Under the pieces are notes generated by a model. It was not told the DNA's origin and searched no databases. It saw nothing but the letters and a program-made list of their open reading frames with translations. The translations under genes and the position numbers were made by a program. This document shows positions 1-9,321 of a DNA stretch of 64,000 nucleotides, piece by piece. The DNA lies in the NCBI GenBank assembly GCA_025201375.1, contig JAIWZP010000004.1, forward strand, positions 372,001-436,000, given 5' to 3'. The stretch comes from Gongronella butleri. Lineage: Eukaryota > Mucoromycota > Mucoromycetes > Mucorales > Cunninghamellaceae. Each line of letters starts with the position of its first letter. The stretch's first letter is position 1.

Positions 1-794
1 ACATCCACCTTTTTCCCCTCATTGGCATTGATCTGCCTTACATGTACCTGCCTCCTCTTTGTTGGTCACCCCTTCCACTCCTTGATTTCACTTGGCCATG
101 CACATTAAACTTGTTTTGCAGTGTCTATTTTGCAGTAAGGAACCAATGCCTAGATCAATAACCCGGATTGGGGCATGAAATGGTCATGTTGCTTGTCGAT
201 CGCCAACATCACCTGTCCATTTGCATGCCGCCCTCTCTTTATTTGGCACCCACGTGGGCCTCCTTTTTTTTTTTGTTTTGTCACTTTTGTTCGCGTGGCA
301 AGTCAAAACGCCTCACCTCCCATGTGGGCAGCATGCACCAATGGCAAATTACCGCTTCCCAGGAACGCGTTTTGCCGGTTGTCCTTATATGTCATTGGAT
401 TCCGAGACTCTGGGGCACGTGTTGCTTTGATGTCATGCTTTCGTCCGTTCACCAAAGCAAAAGAGATATGATTGCAGCGTCGTTGGCACCCCATGCACTC
501 GTCTTTTTTTTTTTGGAGGAAGGCTCAGCAATCGCCCACATCTGTCTGGTGATCATTTGAACAACTCAGATATGGTCATCATGAACAACTCAGTAAATAA
601 ATTGATTCTCACTGGTTCGCCAATTTTCGTCACGGATCAGGCACCGGCTGGCCCCGAAACGCATGCCGAAGTGAAATGGCAACTTAGAAAAAAAAAACCC
701 CCCAAGCGCTTAGCGGAAAGCGATCACAATCCGTTCGACACGACGCAACACGTAAAACAAAAAATCAACCGTGTGTGGTAAGAGCCCAAACAAA
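1..794. other. Left-edge intergenic DNA
   Basis: No convincing coding exon was found on either strand. Open frames here are short, cross homopolymer T or A runs and have no recognisable protein pattern. The pyrimidine-rich stretches could be promoter or leader DNA of a gene outside the window. Confidence 0.4.
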
Positions 795-1060
795 AAAAAA
801 ATCCTACGGTAAATCAAGTCTCCAGAAATGCACCAAACCTGCACAAGAAGGGCCGCAGGACATAACCATGAAAAAAAATGCCAAAAAAGACACAGACGCG
901 TACGCATCTACTCGTTGGCAATCATTGGCTGATTTTGTGTTTAGCTTTGCATACGAATTACACGAGATGAACGCGCTCGAGTGCCGCGAGAATGCATCCA
1001 CCAGCAAGCAAGAGACGTTCCAGGCGCATGAATTTGATGCGCGCGGATGGCCCGTGTACC
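795..1060 (+). repeat. Dispersed repeat family 1, partial copy
   Basis: This stretch matches, with many substitutions, the copy at 57060-57910. Shared blocks include 'caagtctccagaa' followed by 'gcaccaaac', the A-rich 'aatgccaaaaaaga' block, and a later block around 'atccaccagcaagcaaga'. The same word order appears in the copies near 17.9, 30.2, 31.2 and 48.1 kb. No open frame is conserved between copies, so it looks like a non-autonomous or long-dead element. Confidence 0.55.
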
Positions 1061-1339
1061 CCGTCTGGAGCGCGAGATACAGTACAGTACAGTATCACAC
1101 GTTCAAACCGTGGCCAAAAGTGCCCTACTTTTGTCATCATACTGTAGGTACAGTACATACCGGTATCATCATATGATACCAACTCTTCCGAAACGCACAT
1201 TCTTTACTGATCACCGGCGTCCACATATCATGTTATCATCATACGTGCCCAGATCGCGCTTTTCATGCAAATAAATTTCAAGGTGCTACTGTACCTACAG
1301 TACTGTATGATGTACGTATGTATAGCTGATCCGCATCAA

Positions 1340-2410
1340 GTTTACAAGTTAGCCTTGAGGTGAAAAGTAAATCTAGAACGGTAAAATCTCGCGCGTAGTA
1401 TGAAGGCATGATAGTAAATCTCATTACAGTATCATATCATACTGTATCATAGCTCCCATTTCCTCAACAGCGAAAAGGACAACCCATGATGCTTTCAACG
1501 TGTCGTAAGCAGCTGTCAAATCTCTATCGAATGAGATCAGTTTCTTCGATGGATGGCTAAAACTCGCAGAGAAATAAAATCCACGCACTTTTTCATCAAA
1601 ATCTTTGATCGCGAATTGCTCGAAAATGGTCTAGTCGACTCCCGATTTTTATTCCAGTTTTGATAACAAACAGGGAGGCAAAGCATCTATTGGGATGACT
1701 TTCAGCGCGCTAGCTTGGGTTTCAGCTTTTTGCATCGGTCATTTCACCAGCCTGCAGCCCACTCATCACCAACGCACAAAAATCTGCAAAATAAAAAAAT
1801 AAAAAAGTACGTACAGTAAAAAAATTTTCATGCACTTTGCGTACCTTAATTTGGATGCCTCAAACCTTAAATTTTTGCAAAATTTTTTTGCCCAAAGTAA
1901 GGCAATTTTCTCAGTCGATCGCCGTTCATGCATCACTCTTTGGGCTTTTTTCTTAAGTTCGGGCGACGTGCCATTTTGTCTGCCACCAATGGCAAATCGT
2001 TAGAGTTACCTGTTTGGGATGCATTGATCACTCGGAGTTCGAAATTTCCCAAATTTGGCATTTTCTGAGATTGAAATCTGTGACCCCTGAGTGGCCCCTG
2101 AATTTTTCAAACGTGGTCGTAGCGCTTTGGGGGTTTAAGCTTTTTTGTTCAAAAGTTTGCGCTGAATGCGATGCAGCAATTTTTGGCCGGTGTCGACCAT
2201 GTAGACGGCGAGATGAATGCAAATAATTGCACAAGTAAAAGGTTTTTGGTATTTTCGAGGTCCAAAAAAATCGGGCGGACCCACCATTTCGCACACAGGG
2301 CGATAGTTCATGCCGTGACGCAACTTTCGTCTGCGGGCAGGAAAGCTGGAAAAAAAATTCTGGAGGCACCACAAGCCGACAAAGTCCGGAAATCACGTAC
2401 AATAATTGTA
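1340..2410 (+). repeat. Dispersed repeat family 2, longest uninterrupted copy
   Basis: About 1.07 kb that aligns in order with 33560-33989 joined to 35018-35960, and in its first part with 30540-30960 and 32340-32720. Diagnostic words are 'tgatgctttcaacgtgtc', 'catcggtcatttcaccag', 'cagtcgatcgccgttcatg', 'cattgatcactcggagttc' and 'aaaaaaatcgggcggac'. This copy is continuous where the 33.6-36 kb copy is split, which makes it the reference for the uninterrupted structure. Short frames inside (2014-2226, 2028-2402) do not survive between copies and are not called genes. Confidence 0.7.
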
Positions 2411-3105
2411 TTTCTTTTTTTTCAAAGGTGCTTATTTACCGTACAGTATCAACCAGTTAGGGCGGCGTCACGGCCACGTTAAGGAAATTGCGACATATGA
2501 CGCGTCGGACGCGTCACAGTGACAATTTGACCAATTGATGGCACGCTGCGCTTTGGTTTGACGCATGTTTGTGCCCTAAAAACTAAAATGAATTGACAAA
2601 AATACTGTAATCAGACACTTCCATGATTATTGTCTCAGAAAAATTTGGAGATACGTATTGATTCATAATGTCAATTCCACAGGCCATTGTACACGCTTGC
2701 GTACGCGTCGCGTCGCGTGACGCGTCAGGTTCCCCTTTTTTGCTCTATTTCAAAACCCGCTCAATATATTATCCAAGATGTCATAATTATACTGTATTTT
2801 CTTTTTTATACATCCAAACCATTGTTTCTACAAAATTTCACGTCATTGGAGTCATTACAGTATCATCATACTGTATTGATCAATACAGAGGAGATTAAAG
2901 TGATAAATTTTACAGCTGGCACTGCAGAAAAATTGACTTTGCGACACTTTTTTGGTAGGGTACGCTACAGTAAGAGATTTCATACATTATCATATGATGA
3001 TACAGTATTAATGTAGTGTTGATTTATCAAAAGTCTACAGAACTACAGTACACGCAAAAAAAAAAAAAAACGCAAAACAAGGACCACAGCGTCCATCTAT
3101 GCTTC
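2411..3105. other. AT-rich spacer with ACGCGT and ACTGTA words
   Basis: No gene seen. It holds two clusters of the palindrome ACGCGT (around 2498-2515 and 2701-2728) and several TACAGTA/ACTGTA words. It ends just after the stop codon of the leftward dehydrogenase gene, so it probably includes that gene's 3' end. Confidence 0.4.
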
Positions 3106-4366
3106 CTACGCGTCCTTGGACTGCAAGTGGCGGTGTTCCGGGATGACGGTGACGAGACGAGCGTTTCTCATTGCGAGGGTCACGTTTTCGAGCGTCAGTT
3201 CCTCCATGTTCTTCTGGCTTTCGTTGGTAAAAGTGCCAATGTGCGGCAGCAGGACGGACTGAGGGTGTGCGAGGAGACCAGGGTGCACAACAGGCTCCTC
3301 CTCAAACACGTCGAGGCCCGCCGACGCGACCTTGCCGGACTCGAGCGCCTGAACGAGCGCCGCCTCATTGATCACCTTTCCGCGCGCCGTGTTGACAATG
3401 ATGACGCCTTGTTTCATCATCGAGAACTCACGATACGATAGCAGGTGCGTCGTGTTCTTGTTGAGCGGCACACTCACGGAAATCACGTCCGATGTCGCAA
3501 GCAGCGTCTCAAAATCAACATAAGTCGCGCCATATTTTTGCTCCTCTACAAAAAAAAAAGGGGGGTCAATGTCGCCTTTTTCAGAGGCCCATATGAATCA
3601 TACCTTCCACGGACATCCGATTGCGGTTGTAATAGATGATTTCCATGTCAAATGCGGCCATGCGCTTCGCAATTGTCTTGCCAATGCCGCCCATGCCAAG
3701 AATACCAAGCTTCTTGCCCTCTGGAACGAATTGAGATGGTTAGCACGCTTCCCTCGCTCGTCATTTTTACCGTGTCACTCACGTGGCGTAATGCCCATGC
3801 GCACACCATGGCGGAAACGGCCCTTGCGGAGATTGTCGGCCGCTTGGTACGCATTGCGGCAGCAATTCAGGATCAGCAGTGCGCCAACATCGCCCGTGGG
3901 CTGATGAAATCAAAGGAAACAGAGACGCGTCAATTGGATGCGCAAATCTGGGACAACATCACTTACGTCATCTACAGCACCAGGTGTGTTGGACACAAGA
4001 ATGTTGCGTTCAGCGCAAGCGACCACATCAATGGCATCGTAGCCTGCGGCGCAGAAGCACAGGAAGCGCAATCTTTAAAAAAAAAGAAAGAAGGTCAGAC
4101 GACCGCGTTGGATGCCGTGTCAGAGGAAGCCATTGCGCTTACTTTGGGGGGAATTGCGCAACAATTTGTGCGTCGAAGCGGCCGAAGGTGGCAAACACCT
4201 CGGACGACACGTAAAACACGTCGTAGTCCTTGTAATTGCCCTGACAGTCTTGCATAAACTCTTCCCTGGACTTGGACGTGCAATAATCGATAACGAGGCT
4301 CTTGCGCAGCTCAGCAAGAATATCCGTGGCAAACAAAATGTTTCCAACAATTAAACAGCGAGTCAT
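3106..4366 (-). CDS. D-isomer 2-hydroxyacid dehydrogenase (GOR1-like)
   Basis: NAD(P)-dependent reduction of a 2-keto acid such as glyoxylate or hydroxypyruvate is the expected reaction. Five exons splice cleanly (for example exon 1 4366-4143, exon 2 4072-3967) into about 340 residues, normal for the family. The Rossmann dinucleotide motif reads GILGMGGIGK. The catalytic triad can be traced: Arg in NTARGKVINEAALV, Glu in DVFEEEP and His in LPHIG. The N-terminus starts at MTRCLIVG and the C-terminus at SKDA; there is no obvious targeting signal. The gene lies 257 bp downstream of the same-strand BAR-SH3 gene. Family assignment is secure. The glyoxylate-reductase-type substrate is inferred from overall resemblance to yeast Gor1, and other 2-keto acids are possible. 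Confidence 0.88.
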
Positions 4367-4622
4367 AGTGGTCTGGTGATGGTACAGGAACGAAGAACGA
4401 GAGATGAGTAAAGAAAAAAAAGGGAGAACGTGTGAAGAAGGCGGGAAATCACACTTGTTTTAAAGACGATTGCCAAAATTGGCCGATTGGCAACAGCATG
4501 AACTCTGTTTGGGACACCGACCGCGCCTCTCCCCGTGTCCTCGGATGCCTTGCTTATTTCATTTCATTTTTATTCAAGCGCGAAGCCATGTAAAAAAGCA
4601 TGAAGACACGAAGAAAAGGCGA

Positions 4623-5977
4623 CTAGGACGCTTTTTCAAGTACAGCAGGTGTCGATTGTTCGAGTGCAAGCGTCGATGATGACGATACGGTCGATGGCAT
4701 GGGCGGGCGCTCGACGGTGGGCGGGTATGCCTCAGTAAAAACAAGAGGAAAGATGCCGTACTTGCTCTCGTCGCCGCGACGCGTCATTCCGAGCCACCAG
4801 CCATCATCGATGCTATCAAGAACGTAAACAATGTCCCCAACATGAATCGCCAACTCGTCGTCATGGTCTGGCTCGTGGTTGTACAGAGCGCGACGCCGCG
4901 GCAACGCATCCAGGTCAAGTTCGTCTGATAAAAAAAGAGAGATCCGTGAACATCGTGTGCCTTGATCTCTCCGTGTTTCCCCTCTTTTTTATATTTACCC
5001 TTTTTAGTGGCAATCTTTGCAAGGGGTGGCACTTTGACATCGGCGCGTGACGGGCTTGCCTCGTCACTTGCCTCGACAGGCTCATCCCACTTGCGCTCGA
5101 CGTCCTCGAGAACTGCGAGGGCGGCGCGATGATAGGCGATTTGCGACACCATGAACGAGCGCAGTGCGACGAATTGGCGGTCCTCGTCTTCCTGCAAAGC
5201 AAGCATGGCGTGCACAACGTCGTATTCGGAATCGTCGTATTTGGCCTTGGCGGCCTGCACCTCAAGCTCCAGCCCGGGCATCTCCTTGGACGCGCGTTGC
5301 AATCGGTTCAATTTCGCGTCATAGTCCAGCCGACGCGACTCGAGCTTGCGGTAGTGCGCCTGGTATTCCTTGTATCGTTGCGCCGAGTGCTGCAAAAAGC
5401 CAAGATAGTGTTCACTGACATGGTGCACAAATTGTTCCATTTGCTCGTCCATTTTGCACTCGGCAAGACCGAGCGACGTCATGATGTCCCCTAAATAAAA
5501 GTTGCCATCAGCAACGCGCGGAGATGGGCGGTCAACATCGCCAAAATGGCCCAATTAGGGCCCAAATCGACGCTGGGGGGGTCTTACATTGTGGCGTGTC
5601 ACGCGGAAACATGTCTGCATGCTTGACCAGAGCCTCACCAAAGACGCCGAGGTGTGATCGAGTCTGATTGCGCTCCGTGGTGACCCTGCTGCGCGTGTGG
5701 CTCTGCACTAGCATGTCCAATGCGTGTGATATCCGCTCATAATCGGCGTGCCGCTTCTTTGTCTCGGCGCGCATATCCGAAAACTCCTCAGACGGGATTG
5801 TGCTGTGCGACGACCCAAACTTTTCGCCTGCCCACTTGCAAAAAAAAAAAGAAAAAAATAAGAAAATTGAAAAGAGGGGCAACGTTGTGAAACGCGTGCG
5901 TCAAGACTGACATTTTTCATGCCAATTCTTCATTGTGGAGAACCTACCTGTCGCAGCTTGCCGAACCTCTTGATCAT
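4623..5977 (-). CDS. Endophilin-like BAR domain protein with C-terminal SH3
   Basis: Predicted membrane-curvature protein of endocytosis or vesicle traffic. Four exons give about 357 residues. The first coding exon is only 30 nt (5977-5948, MIKRFGKLRQ) and joins WAGEKFGS, an amphipathic N-terminal start typical of fungal endophilin-like BAR proteins. Residues of about 10-250 are helical and charged, matching a BAR domain. After a variable linker, the last exon encodes an SH3 domain with the usual blocks ALYNHEPDHDDEL, GDIVYVLD, DDGWWLG and YGIFPLVF, then a Ser/Thr/Pro tail. A (GA)n tract lies directly upstream of the start codon. It differs from the second BAR-SH3 gene at 20.0 kb, which is of Rvs167 type. 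The exact orthologue is not settled. Confidence 0.82.
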
Positions 5978-5988
5978 AGTGTGTTGTT

Positions 5989-6005
5989 GAGAGAGAGAGA
6001 GAGAG
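5989..6005. repeat. (GA)n microsatellite in the BAR-SH3 leader
   Basis: Seventeen bases of alternating G and A on the plus strand, read as CT in the sense of the leftward gene. It sits 12 bp upstream of the start codon, so it probably lies in the 5' untranslated leader. Confidence 0.7.
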
Positions 6006-6320
6006 GGAAGGGCGGAGCGAGTAAAAAAAAAAAGGGTATGTATGCAAAATGGAAAGAAAGGCGATCAAATCGGGATCGTCTCCGCACCACGCTTTTCTGA
6101 CTTTTTGATTATGGCTTTCCAGAAATCGAAGGGAAGCAGAAAAAAAAATGCTCCGTGCTTTGTTTGATTCCATCATTACCTTTTCTTTTTTTTAATTCTC
6201 TTTGTTGCCAGTCGTCATCGTTTGCATGCTTCTCAATGTGAACAATTGAAATCGCTAGTGGGCGTTTTGCTTCGGACTTCCTTTTTGAAAAGACAGGTGA
6301 CACAAGGTGAACTTAGACCC

Positions 6321-6356
6321 CCTTGGCACCCGGGCTTTGCGCCCTGAAAGCCAAGG
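6321..6356. other. Inverted repeat / hairpin
   Basis: The arms CCTTGGC (6321-6327) and GCCAAGG (6350-6356) are exact reverse complements. Inside them GGGC pairs with GCCC around a short TTTGC loop. It lies in the intergenic stretch upstream of the BAR-SH3 gene. Whether it is transcribed cannot be seen. Confidence 0.5.
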
Positions 6357-6445
6357 TCCCAATTTTGCGTTGCATCATTGCATTTGACCACCTTGGCATC
6401 ACCATCCGATGACCTTCATGACGCAAAATATAGACCGGCTAATCG

Positions 6446-6505
6446 TTTTTTTTTTTTTTTTTTTTTTTTTTAGGAGGTGGGCACGTTTTTTAGGAGGTGG
6501 ACACG
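6446..6505. repeat. T26 tract followed by a 20-bp tandem duplication
   Basis: A run of 26 T (6446-6471) leads into two adjacent 20-bp copies (6466-6485 and 6486-6505) of TTTTTTAGGAGGTGGRCACG, differing at one base. The rest of 5978-7003 shows no coding exon. Confidence 0.75.
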
Positions 6506-7003
6506 TTGCGCAGCGATCGTTTCCTTGATGAACCACTCAGTTGAGCCCATCCATAGCAGAACGCGGCGGCATCCATCCACGTTCTGAACGTTGCAGCAGG
6601 AGGTCAAAACAAGGCCGAGAAACATTCGCCAATGACGCGCCTTTTTTTTTTACGCGTCGCGTATTTGGCAGCTTTGGAGCTTTTATCCGTGATACCATCT
6701 CAACGCAGCAAGAGCACGGCTTGAAATTTGATACAACTGTGGAATTCAACCTATCCACTGCGATGCAAACAGAAAATTAGAAACCGAGCAGACGGATTGT
6801 CTAAAAAAAACAAACGTTTGTGCTTTTTAGCGCGATTTGATATTTCTGACGACCATTGCGCGCTGTTCAGTCGCTTTTAATCTCGAATTGCTCACGCAAC
6901 TTCGCCAATTTCTTAAGATTACAGCAAAAAAATGGACAAAAAAAAAGTACAAGCACAAAAATCAACGACAAAAACGAACAAAATGTAATTTTTCCAAAAA
7001 TAT

Positions 7004-7085
7004 CGTCAGCATCAGGGTTCGAACCTGAGCGGGCAGAGCCCATGTGATTTCAAGTCACACTCCTTAACCACTCGGACATGCTGAC
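7004..7085 (-). tRNA. tRNA-Ser (UGA anticodon)
   Basis: On the minus strand an 82-nt cloverleaf can be folded. The 7-bp acceptor stem is GTCAGCA (7085-7079) with TGCTGAC (7011-7005), and the discriminator is G at 7004. The anticodon stem TGTGA/TCACA closes the loop CTTGAAA, with anticodon TGA at 7052-7050. The T arm carries GGTTCGAACCC. A long variable arm, GGGCTCTGCCC, makes it a class II tRNA, as expected for serine. There is no intron and CCA is not encoded. It decodes UCA, and UCG by wobble. Confidence 0.95.
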
Positions 7086-7503
7086 AAATATTTGATGGGA
7101 AAATTTCGGATATTGTCGGTGTTTCTTTTCGGGTAAATATTTAGCCGCTTTTGTTTTGATTGATTTTGGGGTTTTTTTGTCGCTTGATGGCCATAGTAGG
7201 CTATGGCATGGATTTTGGTGGAATTCCAGAGGCGCAAAGATGAGTTTTAGGGCGCAGAAAATCGGGCGTGATAGCAGGGTACGCAGTTTTTGAGGAATTG
7301 CTCGCGAAAAAACAATAATTGATACCAATGGCGGGCCGACGGCGAGTGTTCAGTGATGTAAAACACGGAAACAATTGTGGCGCGACGCGTGTTCAACTTG
7401 ACCTTCTGATGTTGAGCGCGCGGATGCGCAAAGCGCGATTTTACACAAATGTAGCGCCTCTTTGGTCCCACTCTGAACATGATTGCAAAAAAATACTTGA
7501 TTT
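7086..7503. other. Intergenic, tRNA to cytidylyltransferase 3' end
   Basis: No coding exon is supported on either strand. It should contain the 3' untranslated region of the leftward cytidylyltransferase gene and the upstream flank of the tRNA. Confidence 0.5.
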
Positions 7504-8929
7504 TTATTCGAAGAGATTCAATTTACGCTTCTTGTTGCGTCGGTCTTGCTGGCTGGCGGAAGACGAGCTGGTGGTATCATGATCACTTTGTTCATCCTCG
7601 TCGTCCTCCGATGGTTCTTGGCTGCTGTTTGCGCGGCTATCTTCCAAAATGAGTCGCTTGCGGTGCCGTCTCTTCCAAAACTTGTCCTATACTGAGTGTG
7701 AATCAGCCTGTTCTCCCGGTCCTTTGTATGATGCAAACTTACGACAACGTCCTCGGCGCCAAAAATACCGCCAAATTGGCGAACAAAATCGTGGCTACGA
7801 TCTTCCCAGAGACCAAACGTGTCTTGAAGAGCTGTGGCAATGGTGTGACGCAAATCGTCGATGGATTTTTTTGTGCGGATACGTCGTTCCTGCGTAAAGA
7901 AAGAAAAAATGAGTCAAGTTGCCCATTTTTTTGGCATTCATGTTGGATGATTTTTTTTTTTTTTACCTTGAGGAACGAGATGTTTAGATCCTTTGCGCTG
8001 ACGCCGCGCTCGAGGTTTCGGCGCAGATACGAATCATAGTCGCGTACGATGCGTGTGATGAGATCCGAAGTGGAAATGCCCTCTGTGCGTTCAGTGGGAA
8101 GGAATCGGCCCTGTTCCTTGACAAACGAGTACACGTCGCCAGACTCTGTGCTGCCATAGGGCTCGGCGTCATGTGCAACATAGTCAATGCGGTGCTCGTC
8201 AATGAATTCCTGCGTGACGAACCATGGTGCGTCGCGCACGACCTCGCTGACCCACGCGCAGTGTCGCACGGCCTCGTATCGCTCCACGTCGCTCATCACC
8301 GTCTTGCCCTTGCGCTTGTGCGTGTCAATATCATTGCACACTAGAAAAAAAAATGATTAAAACTCATTTTGAAGCCAATGGATGGCGTTGCCGCCCTTTC
8401 AATTGCTTACCTCCCACCATCAAATGGACGTTTTTAAACATCTTTTTCGATTGTTCAAGGGCCTTGGCGTGGCCAAAATGGAACAAATCAAAGATACCAT
8501 CCATGTAAATGCGTACGGGCCGATCCGTGGGGGGCTAAGCGTGTGTGACAAAGAAAAAATGAAAAAAAAAGAATAAGCTTTCGATGCGCCCAGATCTTTG
8601 CTCTTTTGCCATTGGCGCCTTTGTTAGCACACAATTTGCCTTACCATATTGATCTTGAAGCCGTACTTCTTTTGAAGACGCTCTATCAAGGCCTTGTCTT
8701 CAGGGTCCAAGCCATTCAGGTCACTTTCCGATGTGGGCGTCGTGTCCACATTGTCTTCATCTACAAATAGAACCAAAAAAATAATAAAAAAAAATAAAGG
8801 GTCAGTCCAGGGCAAAACCGCCTTGGTGCTCGAGAAACGCGTCATTTTACCAGAAGCGTCGCGAGAGAAGGGCTGGGGCTTTTGTACGCTGACGGGAGGC
8901 ATAGAGCGCTTGCGTTTGGAGACACCCAT
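7504..8929 (-). CDS. PCT1: Choline-phosphate cytidylyltransferase
   Basis: Makes CDP-choline from CTP and phosphocholine, the rate-setting step of the Kennedy pathway to phosphatidylcholine. Six exons give roughly 340 residues. The basic start [12 protein letters not shown] is chosen over an in-frame upstream ATG that lies in a T-rich leader. The nucleotidyltransferase fold shows [15 protein letters not shown] with the HxGH motif, the block [14 protein letters not shown], and the family signature [16 protein letters not shown] charged stretch rich in Arg and Lys follows, consistent with the lipid-sensing helix of this enzyme. The tail is acidic, then Arg/Lys rich, and ends KLNLFE. It is divergent from the DNAJC11-like gene across 392 bp. 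Introns are short with T-rich ends. Confidence 0.95.
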
Positions 8930-9321
8930 AGAGGTTGAAGAAGAAAGGAAAGAAAGAGAAAAAGAAAAAAAGAGGGCCCTGGGTGCCAAAAAAGAATGAA
9001 TCAGACGATAAGTTGAGAACTGAGGTTACACAGGTCTGCACAAGGCGCTTTTTGCCCAATGGATGGTGCACATGGAAGGCACGGCATGAAAAACAAACAA
9101 TTGCAATGAATACAAGGCAGGGAGGCGATGACAATGGCCCATGACACGGCAAATGGGAGTCAAAAGCAGGCTTTTCAAGGTACTTGCAGGGGCAAATCTA
9201 CAAACCAAAGTGAGGCAAGGGGTGTTTAAAGGTCCGCGCGGGATTTCAAATCATAAGAGCACCCTCGTTTGCTAGGTTGACGTTGCCAGTTTCTTCTTTC
9301 TCGTCTTTTTTTTTCGTTAAA
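8930..9321. promoter_or_regulatory. Shared intergenic promoter, PCT1 / DNAJC11
   Basis: This 392-bp gap separates two divergent start codons, so it must hold both promoters and leaders. Both flanks are A- or T-rich. No clear TATA box was found. Confidence 0.6.

Noticed and set aside
2014..2402. Frames on both strands inside 2.0-2.4 kb
   Set aside because: They lie in repeat family 2 and are broken by indels in the homologous copy at 35.2-35.9 kb, so they are not under coding constraint.
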